A DNA stretch of 64,000 nt from Verrucomicrobiota bacterium (GTDB lineage: Bacteria; Verrucomicrobiota; Verrucomicrobiia; Limisphaerales; JACRJZ01). The notes beneath the pieces were generated by a model. The model searched no databases and was not told the DNA's origin. It was given only the letters and a program-made list of their open reading frames with translations. This document shows, in pieces, positions 1 to 8,502 of this stretch. The DNA lies in the NCBI GenBank assembly GCA_016219875.1, contig JACRJZ010000146.1:62001-126000 (forward strand), given 5' to 3'. The translations under genes were made by a program, and so were the position numbers. Numbering within the stretch: the stretch's first letter is position 1; every line of letters starts with the position of its first letter.

Positions 1-1
1 C

Positions 2-643
2 GCGCTCGACGTCGGCTGCGGCGTGGGCCAGGTCGTGGCGCGGCTCGTGGAGGCGGGCTTCGAGGGGCACGGCGTCGATGTCTCGGAGCCGAACATCCAG
101 CGGGCGCAGCAGTTCTGCCCGCGCTGCCAGCTTTACGACGGCAAGAAGCTCCCGTTCCCGGATGGGCATTTCGCCAGCGTCGGCGCGCTGAACGTGTTGG
201 AGCACGTCGAGCAGCCGGAGGCGTTCATCGCCGAACTGGTGCGGGTCGCCGAAGTCGGCGGGCGCGTCGTGCTCTCCAGCCCCAATTTCTTCCGCGTCTT
301 CGGCTTTCGCGATTACCACCCCAGGATGCGCGGCCTGGGCAACAAGTGGCGCAACTGGCAACGCCTCCAGGAAAAGTGCCGGGGCATCAAGGCCACGCCC
401 GACGCCGTGCGCTTCGACCGGATGCCGCCCATCGTGAAAGAGCCGTTCACGCCGGATGACGACGCGATCATCGCGACCAACGCCGTCGAAATGAAATTCT
501 TCCTGGAGCGCGCCGGCTGTGAGGTCGAAAGCGTGGCCTGCACGGACCGTTACGTGGCCAAGCCGATCGACTTCTGCCTGAACCTCACGCCGCTGCGCTA
601 TCTCATGTTCAACGCTTTCCTGGTTGCCCGGCGTGTGAGGTAG
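2..643 (+). CDS. SAM-dependent methyltransferase, 5'-truncated by window edge
   Basis: Class I S-adenosylmethionine-dependent methyltransferase of the Methyltransf_11 type; the substrate cannot be told. The frame is open from base 2, so the true start lies upstream of the window. The glycine-rich SAM-binding motif I reads ALDVGCGVGQ at the very edge. It is followed by the acidic end of strand 2 (GVDVSEPN) and the post-motif II/III block NVLEHVEQPEAF, which is typical of this fold. About 110 C-terminal residues after the core carry no motif I recognise. The stop is the TAG at 641-643. The next gene starts 290 bases downstream behind a palindromic repeat, so cotranscription is uncertain. Fold assignment is firm; the role is unknown. 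Confidence 0.85.
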   Translation, partial: ALDVGCGVGQVVARLVEAGFEGHGVDVSEPNIQRAQQFCPRCQLYDGKKLPFPDGHFASVGALNVLEHVEQPEAFIAELVRVAEVGGRVVLSSPNFFRVFGFRDYHPRMRGLGNKWRNWQRLQEKCRGIKATPDAVRFDRMPPIVKEPFTPDDDAIIATNAVEMKFFLERAGCEVESVACTDRYVAKPIDFCLNLTPLRYLMFNAFLVARRVR

Positions 644-668
644 CGACGCCATGAAGACCGTTTCAGAC

Positions 669-926
669 TTAACCCAAAGACGCAGAGGCACAGCGCGGCA
701 GAGCCGCAACCAAAGGTCTTTGGAGTGCGCCGGCAGAGCGAAGCGACGACGGCGCTTTGGCTCAGGCCGAACACGGCTTCGCGGTCAGCCAAAGCGGGGT
801 CACACTTCGTTTGCCCCCGCACTCCAAAGAGCTTCGCAGAACGCAACGATGTTGAGAGAAAGCACGGCAAAGACTTTTTCTCGAGCATCGCTGCGTCTTC
901 GCGTCTTCGCGTCTTTGCGTTAACCC
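669..926. repeat. Composite palindromic intergenic repeat
   Basis: This fills the gap between the methyltransferase and glcF. The outer ends are inverted: TTAACCCAAAGACGCAGAG at 669 and CGTCTTTGCGTTAA at the right end, preceded by three imperfect 9-10 base tandem units CGTCTTCG. Inside lies a second inverted repeat with arms at about 718-762 and 787-829 (CTTTGGAGTGC... against ...GCACTCCAAAG) around a 24-base loop. Short frames run through it on both strands, as expected for palindromes, and none looks like a protein. I read it as a dispersed non-coding repeat. It may extend or insulate the glcF upstream region. Confidence 0.7.
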
Positions 927-934
927 TCGGCGCG

Positions 935-2251
935 ATGTCTGCATTTCCGCCAACACGGCACTCGCATCTGAAACGTCTGGACTATTCCGTGGTCCAGCAG
1001 TGCATGCATTGCGGCCTCTGCCTGCCGATGTGCCCGACCTACGACGCCACCAAGCTGGAACGCCACAGCCCGCGCGGGCGCATCGCGCTCATGCGAGCGA
1101 TCGCGGATGACCGGCTCGAAGTCACGGCCATTTTTGGCGAAGAGATGTACTTCTGCCTCGGCTGTCTGGCCTGCATGTCGGCGTGTCCGGCGGGAGTAAA
1201 CTACGCGGAGCTTTTCGAACACGCCCGCGCTGAGATTGAGGAAGCCGGCCTCCTCCGTTCGCCTAAGCGCAATCTCATCCGCGCGCTGGCCGTAAAATGG
1301 CTCTTCGGCGAACTGGGCCGGCTCCACTTTCTCGGAGCGGCCATCCGTCTCTATCAGGAACTGGGCCTGCAAACGCTCCTCCGCCGCAGCGGGGTGCTGC
1401 CGTGGCTGCCCCAACGCTGGCGCGAACTCGAAGCGATGACGCCCGTCATCCAGCCGAAGTTCTCCGCCGAACTCATTGCGCCAATCACCCCTGCGCTGGG
1501 TGGGCGCAAGTATCGCGTCGCCATGCTCACCGGTTGCGCGCAGGACTTGATCTTCAGCGATGTCAACCGCGACACCGTCGAAGTGCTGGCGCGCCACGGC
1601 TGCGAAGTCTTCACCCCGCCGCACCAGCATTGCTGCGGCTCGCTGCACGCGCACAACGGCGAGTGGGAACTCGCGCGACAACTCGCGCGGAAGAATCTCG
1701 ATCAGTTCCCGCCAGAGCGGTTCGACGCCATCATCAGCAACGCCGGCGGCTGCGGTTCGCACCTCAAGCATTACTCGAAGTTGCTGGCGGACGATCCCGC
1801 GTATCGCGACCGCGCGATCTTGTGGGACCGCAAGGTCAAAGACATCCACGAGTGGCTGGTGCAGATCGGCCTTCAGCCTCCGCCCGCCCAGACGCCGCCG
1901 ATGACTGTGACCTACCACGAATCCTGCCATCTGGCGCACGGGCAGAAGATCACCGCCCAGCCGCGCCAACTGCTCCGCGCAATTCCGAACCTGACGCTGG
2001 TCGAATTGCCCGAGAGCAACTGGTGCTGCGGCAGCGCCGGCATCTACAACCTCGTCCAGCCGGAAATGGCGAATGAACTTCTGAAGCGGAAACTGCGGCA
2101 CGTCCGCGCCACCGGGGCCGGCGTGGTGGCGATGGCAAATTCGGGCTGCCTGCTCCAACTAATCAACGGCGTGCGCCAGCAGGGCTTGCCGGTGCGCGTG
2201 GTTCATCCGATCACGCTGCTGGCGGAGGCGTATCGGGGCGGCGAAAAATGA
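935..2251 (+). CDS. glcF: Glycolate oxidase iron-sulfur subunit-like protein (GlcF family)
   Basis: 438 residues. Two ferredoxin-type 4Fe-4S motifs lie at the N-terminus: CMHCGLCLPMCP with cysteines 23, 26, 29 and 33, and CLGCLACMSACP with cysteines 74, 77, 80 and 84. Two CCG domains follow, with HCCGSLHAHNG near 235 and NWCCGSAGIYN near 365. This order is that of GlcF, the electron-carrying subunit of glycolate oxidase, and of related lactate-oxidase LutA and HdrD proteins. I chose the ATG at 935 because everything upstream in frame is repeat DNA (669-926) and because residue 1 then sits shortly before the first cluster, as in the family. No GlcD or GlcE flavin subunit is adjacent, so the partner must be encoded elsewhere. 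A LutA-like role cannot be excluded. Confidence 0.85.
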   Translation: MSAFPPTRHSHLKRLDYSVVQQCMHCGLCLPMCPTYDATKLERHSPRGRIALMRAIADDRLEVTAIFGEEMYFCLGCLACMSACPAGVNYAELFEHARAEIEEAGLLRSPKRNLIRALAVKWLFGELGRLHFLGAAIRLYQELGLQTLLRRSGVLPWLPQRWRELEAMTPVIQPKFSAELIAPITPALGGRKYRVAMLTGCAQDLIFSDVNRDTVEVLARHGCEVFTPPHQHCCGSLHAHNGEWELARQLARKNLDQFPPERFDAIISNAGGCGSHLKHYSKLLADDPAYRDRAILWDRKVKDIHEWLVQIGLQPPPAQTPPMTVTYHESCHLAHGQKITAQPRQLLRAIPNLTLVELPESNWCCGSAGIYNLVQPEMANELLKRKLRHVRATGAGVVAMANSGCLLQLINGVRQQGLPVRVVHPITLLAEAYRGGEK

Positions 2252-2287
2252 GGTCGCGTCCCTTTCGACCCCTGCTATAGTCCCGCC

Positions 2288-2554
2288 ATGAGCAGCAATG
2301 TAATCGGCGTGCTGGATCGGGCGCTGGATCCGTTGAGCCGCAGCCTGAGTCTGGAAGCGGCCCGCTCCATCCTGGAGTTGCGCTTGGACGACCAAGCACG
2401 GAACCGCTTGGAAGAGCTCGCGACCCGGAACACGGCGGGCCAACTGACGCCGGAAGAATTGGCGGAGTATGACGCCTGGGTTTCAGCCTGTGATCTAATG
2501 GGGATTCTTCAGGCCAAAGCGCGAGCGCTGTTGACGCAGAGAAAAGCGGCCTGA
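2288..2554 (+). CDS. Small hypothetical protein paired with HNH nuclease
   Basis: 88 residues, soluble, helical, rich in Leu, Ala and Arg. It contains the segment AARSILELRLDDQARNRLEE followed by LTPEELAEYDAW. I do not recognise the family. Its TGA stop shares one base with the ATG of the following HNH gene (TGATG), so the two are almost certainly cotranscribed and translationally coupled. The 36-base gap upstream holds a possible -10 (TATAGT) ending eight bases before the ATG. Order (small helical protein first, nuclease second) resembles an antitoxin-toxin or nuclease-chaperone pair. That is inference from context only. Confidence 0.7.
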   Translation: MSSNVIGVLDRALDPLSRSLSLEAARSILELRLDDQARNRLEELATRNTAGQLTPEELAEYDAWVSACDLMGILQAKARALLTQRKAA

Positions 2555-2958
2555 TGGATTCCGCTTTGCGCCAACTGGTGCGGCTTCGGGCTGGCGACCG
2601 TTGCGAGTACTGCCGATTGCGCCAGGAAGACCTGCCTGGATGTCCGTTCCACCTTGAGCACATCCGCCCGCGACAGCATGGAGGCACCGGTGAGCCAGAG
2701 AACCTGGCCTGGGCGTGCTTTCGGTGTAACCGGCATAAAGGTCCCAACCTGACAGGAATCGATCCTGAAACCGGACAACTGGTACGGTTGTTTGATCCTC
2801 GTCGGCACCGGTGGGAAGATCACTTCGAGTTTCGTGGGCCGGTAATTGCTGGTTCGACTCCGATGGGCCGCGCGACGGCCAGTCTCCTCACGATGAACGC
2901 CACGGAACGTTTGGAGTTTCGGACTGTCTTGCTGCGCACAGGCGGGCTGCTGGAGTAG
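2554..2958 (+). CDS. HNH endonuclease
   Basis: 134 residues. A compact HNH (beta-beta-alpha-metal) nuclease: a zinc ribbon from C17/C20 (RCEYC) and C55/C58 (CFRCN), the catalytic block HLEHIRPR around residues 33-40, then Asn50 and the H of NRHKG at 61. These are the expected metal and catalytic positions. The remaining C-terminus (FEFRGPVIAGSTPMGRATA) is the conserved tail of this stand-alone HNH subfamily, in which a final helix follows. The start overlaps the stop of the 88-residue gene upstream by one base. Nucleolytic activity follows from the motifs; target and role (defence, toxin, housekeeping) are not shown by the sequence. Confidence 0.85.
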   Translation: MDSALRQLVRLRAGDRCEYCRLRQEDLPGCPFHLEHIRPRQHGGTGEPENLAWACFRCNRHKGPNLTGIDPETGQLVRLFDPRRHRWEDHFEFRGPVIAGSTPMGRATASLLTMNATERLEFRTVLLRTGGLLE

Positions 2959-2999
2959 GACGGCGCGGGTGGGCGGAGCTTGTCTTCACGAGAGTTTGC

Positions 3000-3890
3000 A
3001 TGACCACATCCATGTTGCATCGCTACTATGACTTTTCCGACGCCGCCCTGGTCTTGATCGGCCACGGTTCCACGAAGAACGCCGCGTCCACCGCGACGAC
3101 GTATCAGCACGGTGAAGAGCTTCGTCGCCGGAAGATTTTCCGCGAAGTCGCGGAGTGCTTCTGGATGGTGGAGCCGAAAGTCCACGAGGTGCTGGACCGC
3201 CTCCGTGCGCCGCGTGTCTTCCTCATGCCGCTGTTTCTGAGCGACGGCTATTTCACTCAGGAAGCCCTCCCCGCCGCACTCGGCCTCAAGACCGAGGACC
3301 AAACCGGCTTCGCCCGCGTCCAGCAGCGCGGCGGGAAGACGCTCCACTTTTGCCACCCTGTCGGCACGCACCGGAAGATCACCGAGGTCATCCTGGCCCG
3401 CGCCCAGGACGTGGTGGCGTGTCATCCGTTTCCACGCCCGCCGCCACCGTCAGACATCGCGCTGTTCCTCGCCGCGCATGGCACCACGCAAAGTGACGAA
3501 TCCCGGGCGGCGGTGGATCAGCAAGCAGAAGCCATCCGCGCGATGGGCCTTTACGCGGAAGTGCACTCGGTGTTCCTGGAGGAGCCGCCCTTCATCGGGG
3601 ACTGCTACGCGTTGGGACGCGCGCCAAACTTTGTTCTGGTTCCGTTCTTCATGGCTGACGGCTTGCACACGGCCGAAGACATTCCTATCCGTCTGGGCGA
3701 GTCCACGGCCAACGTGCAAGCGCGGCTGCAGACCGGCCAGTCCACGTGGCGCAATCCGACGGAAAAGCACGGCAAGCGGGTCTGGGTGTCACGGTGCGTT
3801 GGCACAGAGCCGATTCTCGCGGACTTGATCCTGGAACGAATGCGGGAGGTGGCAGGAGTCTCCACCTTGGCTGAGACCATCGGGCCGTGA
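3000..3890 (+). CDS. CbiX-like sirohydrochlorin chelatase family protein, two-domain
   Basis: 296 residues made of two similar halves, each starting with the CbiX/class II chelatase signature: ALVLIGHGSTKN near residue 16 and IALFLAAHGTTQ near 152. In each half the His sits at the end of the first strand, as in SirB/CbiX enzymes that insert Co2+ or Fe2+ into sirohydrochlorin. Further family blocks are RVFLMPLFLSDGYFT and FVLVPFFMADGLHT; in both halves a cluster like this supplies second-site metal ligands. The ATG at 3000 is used, with a second in-frame ATG at 3012. The cofactor made cannot be told: no cobalamin or sirohaem genes flank it. The longer upstream reading frame overlaps the HNH gene and is not credible. 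Confidence 0.75.
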   Translation: MTTSMLHRYYDFSDAALVLIGHGSTKNAASTATTYQHGEELRRRKIFREVAECFWMVEPKVHEVLDRLRAPRVFLMPLFLSDGYFTQEALPAALGLKTEDQTGFARVQQRGGKTLHFCHPVGTHRKITEVILARAQDVVACHPFPRPPPPSDIALFLAAHGTTQSDESRAAVDQQAEAIRAMGLYAEVHSVFLEEPPFIGDCYALGRAPNFVLVPFFMADGLHTAEDIPIRLGESTANVQARLQTGQSTWRNPTEKHGKRVWVSRCVGTEPILADLILERMREVAGVSTLAETIGP

Positions 3891-4218
3891 CGCCCTTGGA
3901 TTCAGGGAGAAATCGGATTTCGGATTCCTCGGATTCGGAGCATGAACGCCTGGGTCGCTTCCTTTCTTGAGCAGAGGAAACCACGCGCTCTGCACGCGGC
4001 AGGAGAAGCGCCTATGCCAAACCGCATTGAGTGCGCAACGGTCCGAATTGGGTTCGAGAAAAACGGCGCGATTGTCGTCCTGCCATCGAATGCGAAACAA
4101 GAACGCTCCGTTACCACTTAATCGGTCTAAGGCTTCCCGCGATCATGCCAGACAGGAGAACCTTGCGACTGCTTGCTGTAGCGCCAACGTGTGAAGCCAC
4201 GTCTTCCACGCAGCCCGG
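3891..4218. other. Intergenic region with no recognisable gene
   Basis: 328 bases between two convergent genes. GC is lower than in the flanks. Near 3899-3935 there is a short run of GGATTTCGGATTCCTCGGATTC-like words, similar to motifs seen near 43640 and inside the repeat at 55932-56025. I see no RNA gene, convincing terminator hairpin or protein here. Confidence 0.5.
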
Positions 4219-4989
4219 CTATTTTCTCGCTTGGGCCTGTCGAACTGCACTCTTGAGTTCGGCGATCTCCAAGGTGTAACGAGCGTTTTGGTCGGCTTTC
4301 TCCAGATCGATGATGAGATTCGTCAAATGGGCTGAAACGAGCATGTTCACAAGGTAGGCTCTTGAAGGCATCTCAAGGTGCTCATTGTTCAGTTGAGGCA
4401 AGCACCTCTTGGTGAGTTGGGTTAGTCCAGTGTGGACATCAGGCTCGTAACCTGTCTTTAAAAACCAAGAAGTGCTGACCGCGAAATTCACAGTCGCGTC
4501 AAGATAGTTGCTGTTCCGCAACCACGTGTCTGCCTGTTTGGCCCGGTCAACTGCTTGCATGGCCATGAACATGTTGTTGCCAGATGCCAATTGTGTCGCC
4601 ACAGCCTGGAGTGAATTCGATATTCCATGTATCCGTTCATCGAAAGCCTTCTGATTTGCGATGAATCGCTGGGCGAGGTTTGTTTCTAGCTCACTTCTCG
4701 CCGACACTACTTGAGTGTTTACTGCATCACTGAGTTCTCTCCTGAACATTGTCTTCTCCTCCGGCATTGACCACACCGTGCGAAATACGTTCCAGCCAAC
4801 GAGGGCCAACGCTACCACTGTCAAAACCGTTGCCATCGAAGCGCCAAAGACTCGTATTGTCTGGTTGGATTCTCGCAGCGCTTTCTCGAAAGTATCGAAC
4901 TTCGCCTGCAGAATCCGCATCTCGATTTCGTTGTCCTTCTTGTCCGGTGCCTGATTTCTACCTGGTTCGCTTTGGGGATCGTCAATCAT
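4219..4989 (-). CDS. Hypothetical membrane-anchored coiled-coil protein
   Basis: 256 residues. The N-terminal 45 residues are polar and charged. A single membrane segment (ASMATVLTVVALALVGWNV) follows at about 50-70, then a long helical, probably coiled-coil region with few Gly or Pro. The topology suggests a short cytoplasmic tail, one helix and a periplasmic helical domain. I do not recognise the family. The gene has clearly lower GC and plainer codon use than its neighbours (many AAT, TTG and CAA codons), which suggests it was acquired. It stands alone on the minus strand between convergent and divergent plus-strand genes. Confidence 0.7.
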   Translation of the reverse strand: MIDDPQSEPGRNQAPDKKDNEIEMRILQAKFDTFEKALRESNQTIRVFGASMATVLTVVALALVGWNVFRTVWSMPEEKTMFRRELSDAVNTQVVSARSELETNLAQRFIANQKAFDERIHGISNSLQAVATQLASGNNMFMAMQAVDRAKQADTWLRNSNYLDATVNFAVSTSWFLKTGYEPDVHTGLTQLTKRCLPQLNNEHLEMPSRAYLVNMLVSAHLTNLIIDLEKADQNARYTLEIAELKSAVRQAQARK

Positions 4990-5245
4990 ATTGGCCTCTT
5001 GGTTTCAGATTCATTTGCATCCGCACATGGGGCGCCGCCCAGTAGGCTACTTAGCCAGATGCGGTTCATCCTCGAAAGGGCTTGGTCCTGTGCTGGCATT
5101 TCGGCGGAGAGAGTCCCGCAAAGTGGCGCCTTTGACAAGCTGGAAGTCAGACCCATTCGGCTGGTCGCGAAAAACCTCCTCCCGTCTGCCAGCGCGCTTG
5201 CTTTGCCCCGGAGATTCGGGCTTACTCGCGGGAAATCGACCATCT

Positions 5246-8191
5246 ATGAAGCTGTTGGATTCCTTCTCGGTTCTGCGCAGATCCCATCTGGCCGCGCTCG
5301 TTTTCCTTCTCGCGATGGCCCCGGCGCTCTTCGCAGACCTCACCCAACAAGGCCAGCCGCGGTCCTGGTCCCAGCGCCTCGAATCCGACTGGATCACTGC
5401 CGAGCAGCTTCGCGAGGACACCAACGTCAGCGCCGTCACCACTCAAGCCGATGCCGCCGGCGCGTGCGATGGCGTCGTGAATGGCGAGTGGGGTTTCCAC
5501 ACCGCGCAAGCCAGCCTGCCGTGGTGGCAAGTCGATCTGGGCGCGGCCCAACCGGTGGCGCGCGTGGTGATCTGGAACCGTTGCGAGGCCGCGGCACGGG
5601 CGTCGCGCCTGATGGTGAAGCTTTCGAGCGACGGCAAGGTCTGGCGCACCGCGTATCAGCATGGCGGTGCGGTGTTCTTCGGCTTCACGGACAAGAAGCC
5701 GCTGGAAATTCGGTTGACGAACGAAACAGCACGGTTCGTCCGCGTGCAACTGCCGGGAAAGGAGTTCCTGCATCTCGAAGAGGTCGAGGTGTTCGGCGTG
5801 GACGACCCGGTGAAGAACCTGGCGCTGCATCGGCCTGCCGACCAAACAAGCGTGTCCCAGTGGTCGCGACGGCACGATCCGCCCGCCCAGCCGGATTGGC
5901 GGGCGCGAACCAAGACGGTCGTGGCGACCTGCCAGACGCTGTTCGCGGAGTCGCCTCGCGCGGGAGCCGATCTCGCCCGCGACGGTGAAACCTTGCAGCG
6001 CCTTGACCGCGAAGCCGGCGCACTGACAACGCAAGGAGCCAGCGATACCACGCCTCCCCTCTTCCTGGAAGCCCGCCGACTCCAGCGTCGGCTGGCGCTG
6101 CAAAATCCGTTGCTCGACTTCGACGCGCTCCTCTTCACCAAGCGCGTGCCCGGCAGCTTCAACCACATGTCCGACCAGTACTACGGCTGGTTCTCGAAGC
6201 CGGGCGGCGGCATCTTTCTGCTGCGAAACTTTCGGACGGATTCACCGACGGAAGAATGTCTGACCACCTCGTTCAAAGAACCCGGCAGTTTCCTCCGACC
6301 CACGCTGTCCTACGACGCGACGCGAGTCCTCTTCGCCTGGTGCCGGCATTATCCACACCTGGCCGACCACACCAACAAGCTCGACAAGGCCAACGTCCCA
6401 GAAGACGCCTTCTTCCACTTGTTCGAGATGAACGTGGACGGCTCCGGCCGGCGGCAGATTACGCGCGGCAAGTACGACGACTTCGACGGCCGCTACCTGC
6501 CCGATGGCCGCATCGTGTTTCTCTCGACGCGGCGCGGGCAGTCCCTGCAGGCGGGGCGCGACACCGCGGAGCGGACGCTGACGCAGCCGGATTTGCCGGA
6601 CTGCTACGTCCGTTGCGGCGGCGGCCCGGAACGGCCGGTGGCGGTGTACACGCTTCACACCATGAACGCCAACGGCTCCGGTCTGTGCGCGATCTCGCCG
6701 TTCGAGATGTTCGAGTGGACGCCGGAGATCGCACGCGACGGGTCGATCCTTTATTCGCGCTGGGACTACATCGACCGCGACAACATGCCCTACATGGGCC
6801 TGTGGGCCATCAACCCCGACGGCGCCAACGCCCGCATGGTCTTCAAGAACTACACCAAGGCGCCGCATTGCACCTTCGAGCCAAAGCCGGTTCCCGGTTC
6901 GCCGAAAATCGTCTTCACGGCGTCGGCGCACCACGCGCAAACCATGGGGAGTCTGGTGTTGCTCGATCCGAGCGCCGGCACCGAGGGCGGTGAGCCGATC
7001 ACGCGGCTGACGCCGGAAGTGCCGTTCCCCGAGATCGAAGCCTGGCCCAAGACTTCTTACGCCAGCCCGTGGCCGTTGTCGGAGCGGTTCTACGTGGTGG
7101 CCTGGGGCCACGAAGGCGCGCGTGTGCCCGGCCCGTCGGGTTGGAATCGCTGGCACGCCGTGCAGCGTCCAGCCGACGGCATGGCCCTCTACCTCTTCGA
7201 CGCCGCCACGCAGACGCGCGAATTGCTGTGGGCCGACCCGCTAACGGCACTGAGCGACCCGATCCCCGTTCGTCCGCGCGAACGTCCGCCGGTGGTGGCC
7301 AGCGCGCTGGCGTGGGACGGGCCCAAGGAAGGACGCTTTCTGCTCACGGACGTGTACCGTGGACTCAAGACCGTGAAACGCGGCGACATTAAATCACTGC
7401 GCCTCGTCGCGGTGCCGCCCAAAACGCATCCGACGATGGACTTTCCGAACATGGGCATCACGCGCGACGATCCTGGCAAATGCGTGCTCGGAACCGTGCC
7501 CGTGGAAGAGGACGGCTCGGCCCACTTCCGAGTGCCGTCGGGTGTGATTGTCTTCTTCCAGGCGCTCGACGCGCGCGGCTTGGCGGTGCAGACCATGCGC
7601 AGCGCGACGCACGTTCAGCCGGGCCAGACACTGAGTTGCATCGGCTGTCACGAACATCGCCAGCAAGCACCGCCTGCCAAGCCTGCGCTCGCCGCCGCGC
7701 GTGAGCCGTCGAAGATCGCCGTCGGCCCGGAAGGCAGTTGGACGTTGCGCTTCGACAAACTCGTCCAGCCGGTGCTCGACCAGCACTGTGTTTCCTGCCA
7801 CGGCCCCAAGAGTGAAGACGCGAAAGCTGCGAAGTTCGATCTCACGCCTGCGAAGTCCTACGCCGCGTTGGTCGGCTACGGCAAACCGAGTTTGAGCGAC
7901 CAAGTCTGGGAAGGCTACCGCCGCGGCCACTCCATTGAAGGCGAAGGTCCGGCCCGCCGCAGCGCGCTGCTGGCCTTGCTGGACAAGCCCGAAGGCCACT
8001 ACAGCGTGAAACTCAACACCGACAGCCTGGAGCGGCTCATCACCTGGATGGACACCTATGCGCAGAGGGCGGGCGCGTTCAGCGCGGAGCAAGAGCGGAG
8101 CCTCGAAGAACTGCGCAAGGCGAACGCGGCCTTGCTCCTGGAGCGACGGCCCGCGCAGTCGGCGTCGATCAAGCCGGCGTCCGTTCGGTGA
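5246..8191 (+). CDS. Secreted beta-propeller / c-type cytochrome protein (HzsA-like) with discoidin domain
   Basis: 981 residues. The start at 5246 gives a standard signal peptide (hydrophobic LAALVFLLAMAPALFA, cleavage near 30); the longer upstream frame is discarded for that reason. Residues about 50-185 form an F5/8 type C (discoidin-like) carbohydrate-binding sandwich: GVVNGEWGFHTAQ, WWQVDLG, VVIWNR. A TolB-like propeller follows (VDGSGRRQITRGKYDDFDGR, LPDGRIVFLSTRRG). Two haem c sites close the protein, CIGCH near 798 and CVSCH near 848. Propeller plus haem in this arrangement matches the family named after hydrazine synthase alpha. It is widespread in Planctomycetes and Verrucomicrobia that do not make hydrazine, so a periplasmic redox or carbohydrate role is more likely. 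Confidence 0.8.
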   Translation: MKLLDSFSVLRRSHLAALVFLLAMAPALFADLTQQGQPRSWSQRLESDWITAEQLREDTNVSAVTTQADAAGACDGVVNGEWGFHTAQASLPWWQVDLGAAQPVARVVIWNRCEAAARASRLMVKLSSDGKVWRTAYQHGGAVFFGFTDKKPLEIRLTNETARFVRVQLPGKEFLHLEEVEVFGVDDPVKNLALHRPADQTSVSQWSRRHDPPAQPDWRARTKTVVATCQTLFAESPRAGADLARDGETLQRLDREAGALTTQGASDTTPPLFLEARRLQRRLALQNPLLDFDALLFTKRVPGSFNHMSDQYYGWFSKPGGGIFLLRNFRTDSPTEECLTTSFKEPGSFLRPTLSYDATRVLFAWCRHYPHLADHTNKLDKANVPEDAFFHLFEMNVDGSGRRQITRGKYDDFDGRYLPDGRIVFLSTRRGQSLQAGRDTAERTLTQPDLPDCYVRCGGGPERPVAVYTLHTMNANGSGLCAISPFEMFEWTPEIARDGSILYSRWDYIDRDNMPYMGLWAINPDGANARMVFKNYTKAPHCTFEPKPVPGSPKIVFTASAHHAQTMGSLVLLDPSAGTEGGEPITRLTPEVPFPEIEAWPKTSYASPWPLSERFYVVAWGHEGARVPGPSGWNRWHAVQRPADGMALYLFDAATQTRELLWADPLTALSDPIPVRPRERPPVVASALAWDGPKEGRFLLTDVYRGLKTVKRGDIKSLRLVAVPPKTHPTMDFPNMGITRDDPGKCVLGTVPVEEDGSAHFRVPSGVIVFFQALDARGLAVQTMRSATHVQPGQTLSCIGCHEHRQQAPPAKPALAAAREPSKIAVGPEGSWTLRFDKLVQPVLDQHCVSCHGPKSEDAKAAKFDLTPAKSYAALVGYGKPSLSDQVWEGYRRGHSIEGEGPARRSALLALLDKPEGHYSVKLNTDSLERLITWMDTYAQRAGAFSAEQERSLEELRKANAALLLERRPAQSASIKPASVR

Positions 8192-8344
8192 ACCTCGAGT
8201 GCATCAGAGGCCGACCGAGTGTGAGGACACCACGAACCTCCTCGACAAGCGAGGGATGCCTTTCCGAGTCGAAACCCGCGGCGCCAACGTTTGCTCCGAC
8301 ACGGCGGTTTGCTGGCCTTCGCGGAGGGGCAAGACGTCCAAGAG

Positions 8345-8419
8345 TGGTACCCCGGCTAGGACTTGAACCTAGAACCAACTGATTAAGAGTCAGCTGCTCT
8401 ACCATTGAGCTACCGAGGC
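8345..8419 (-). tRNA. tRNA-Lys (anticodon CTT)
   Basis: 75 bases including an encoded CCA. Read on the minus strand: acceptor GCCTCGG pairs with CCGGGGT (G1-T72 wobble), D arm GCTC/GAGC around AATGGTA, anticodon stem GCTGA/TCAGT with loop CTCTTAA (anticodon CTT, for AAG), a five-base variable loop, T stem CTAGG/CCTAG with loop TTCAAGT, discriminator A, then CCA. The gene is the attachment site of the element to its right. The 5' half, from C34 outward, is duplicated at 18554-18587. The present upstream DNA (8421-8500) is therefore element DNA and lacks a strong -35/-10 pair. Confidence 0.95.
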
Positions 8420-8420
8420 A
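8387..8420. repeat. attL: left copy of the 34-bp attachment repeat
   Basis: It runs from the first anticodon base (C34 of the minus-strand tRNA) through the D arm and 5' acceptor strand plus one flanking base. It is identical to 18554-18587. Identity starts inside the anticodon loop, which is where tyrosine recombinases of this kind commonly exchange strands. The base before and after the repeat differs between copies, fixing its limits. Confidence 0.88.
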
Positions 8421-8502
8421 ACCAATTTATTATCAGGACTTTATCCTGAATCGCTTTTTCATTGTATCCGCCCGTTGTATCCCGCATTGTCTGTTCTACG
8501 CT

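Noticed and set aside
725..934. N-terminal extension of the glcF frame
   Set aside because: The stretch is repeat DNA; the protein family starts close to the ATG at 935.
920..2158. A 412-codon antisense frame over glcF
   Set aside because: Shadow of a GC-rich gene; Arg/Ala/Pro/His composition and no motif.
5246..8191. Evidence of anammox metabolism (hydrazine synthase alpha)
   Set aside because: The family is broad in non-anammox PVC bacteria, and no beta/gamma subunits or hydrazine dehydrogenase are present.
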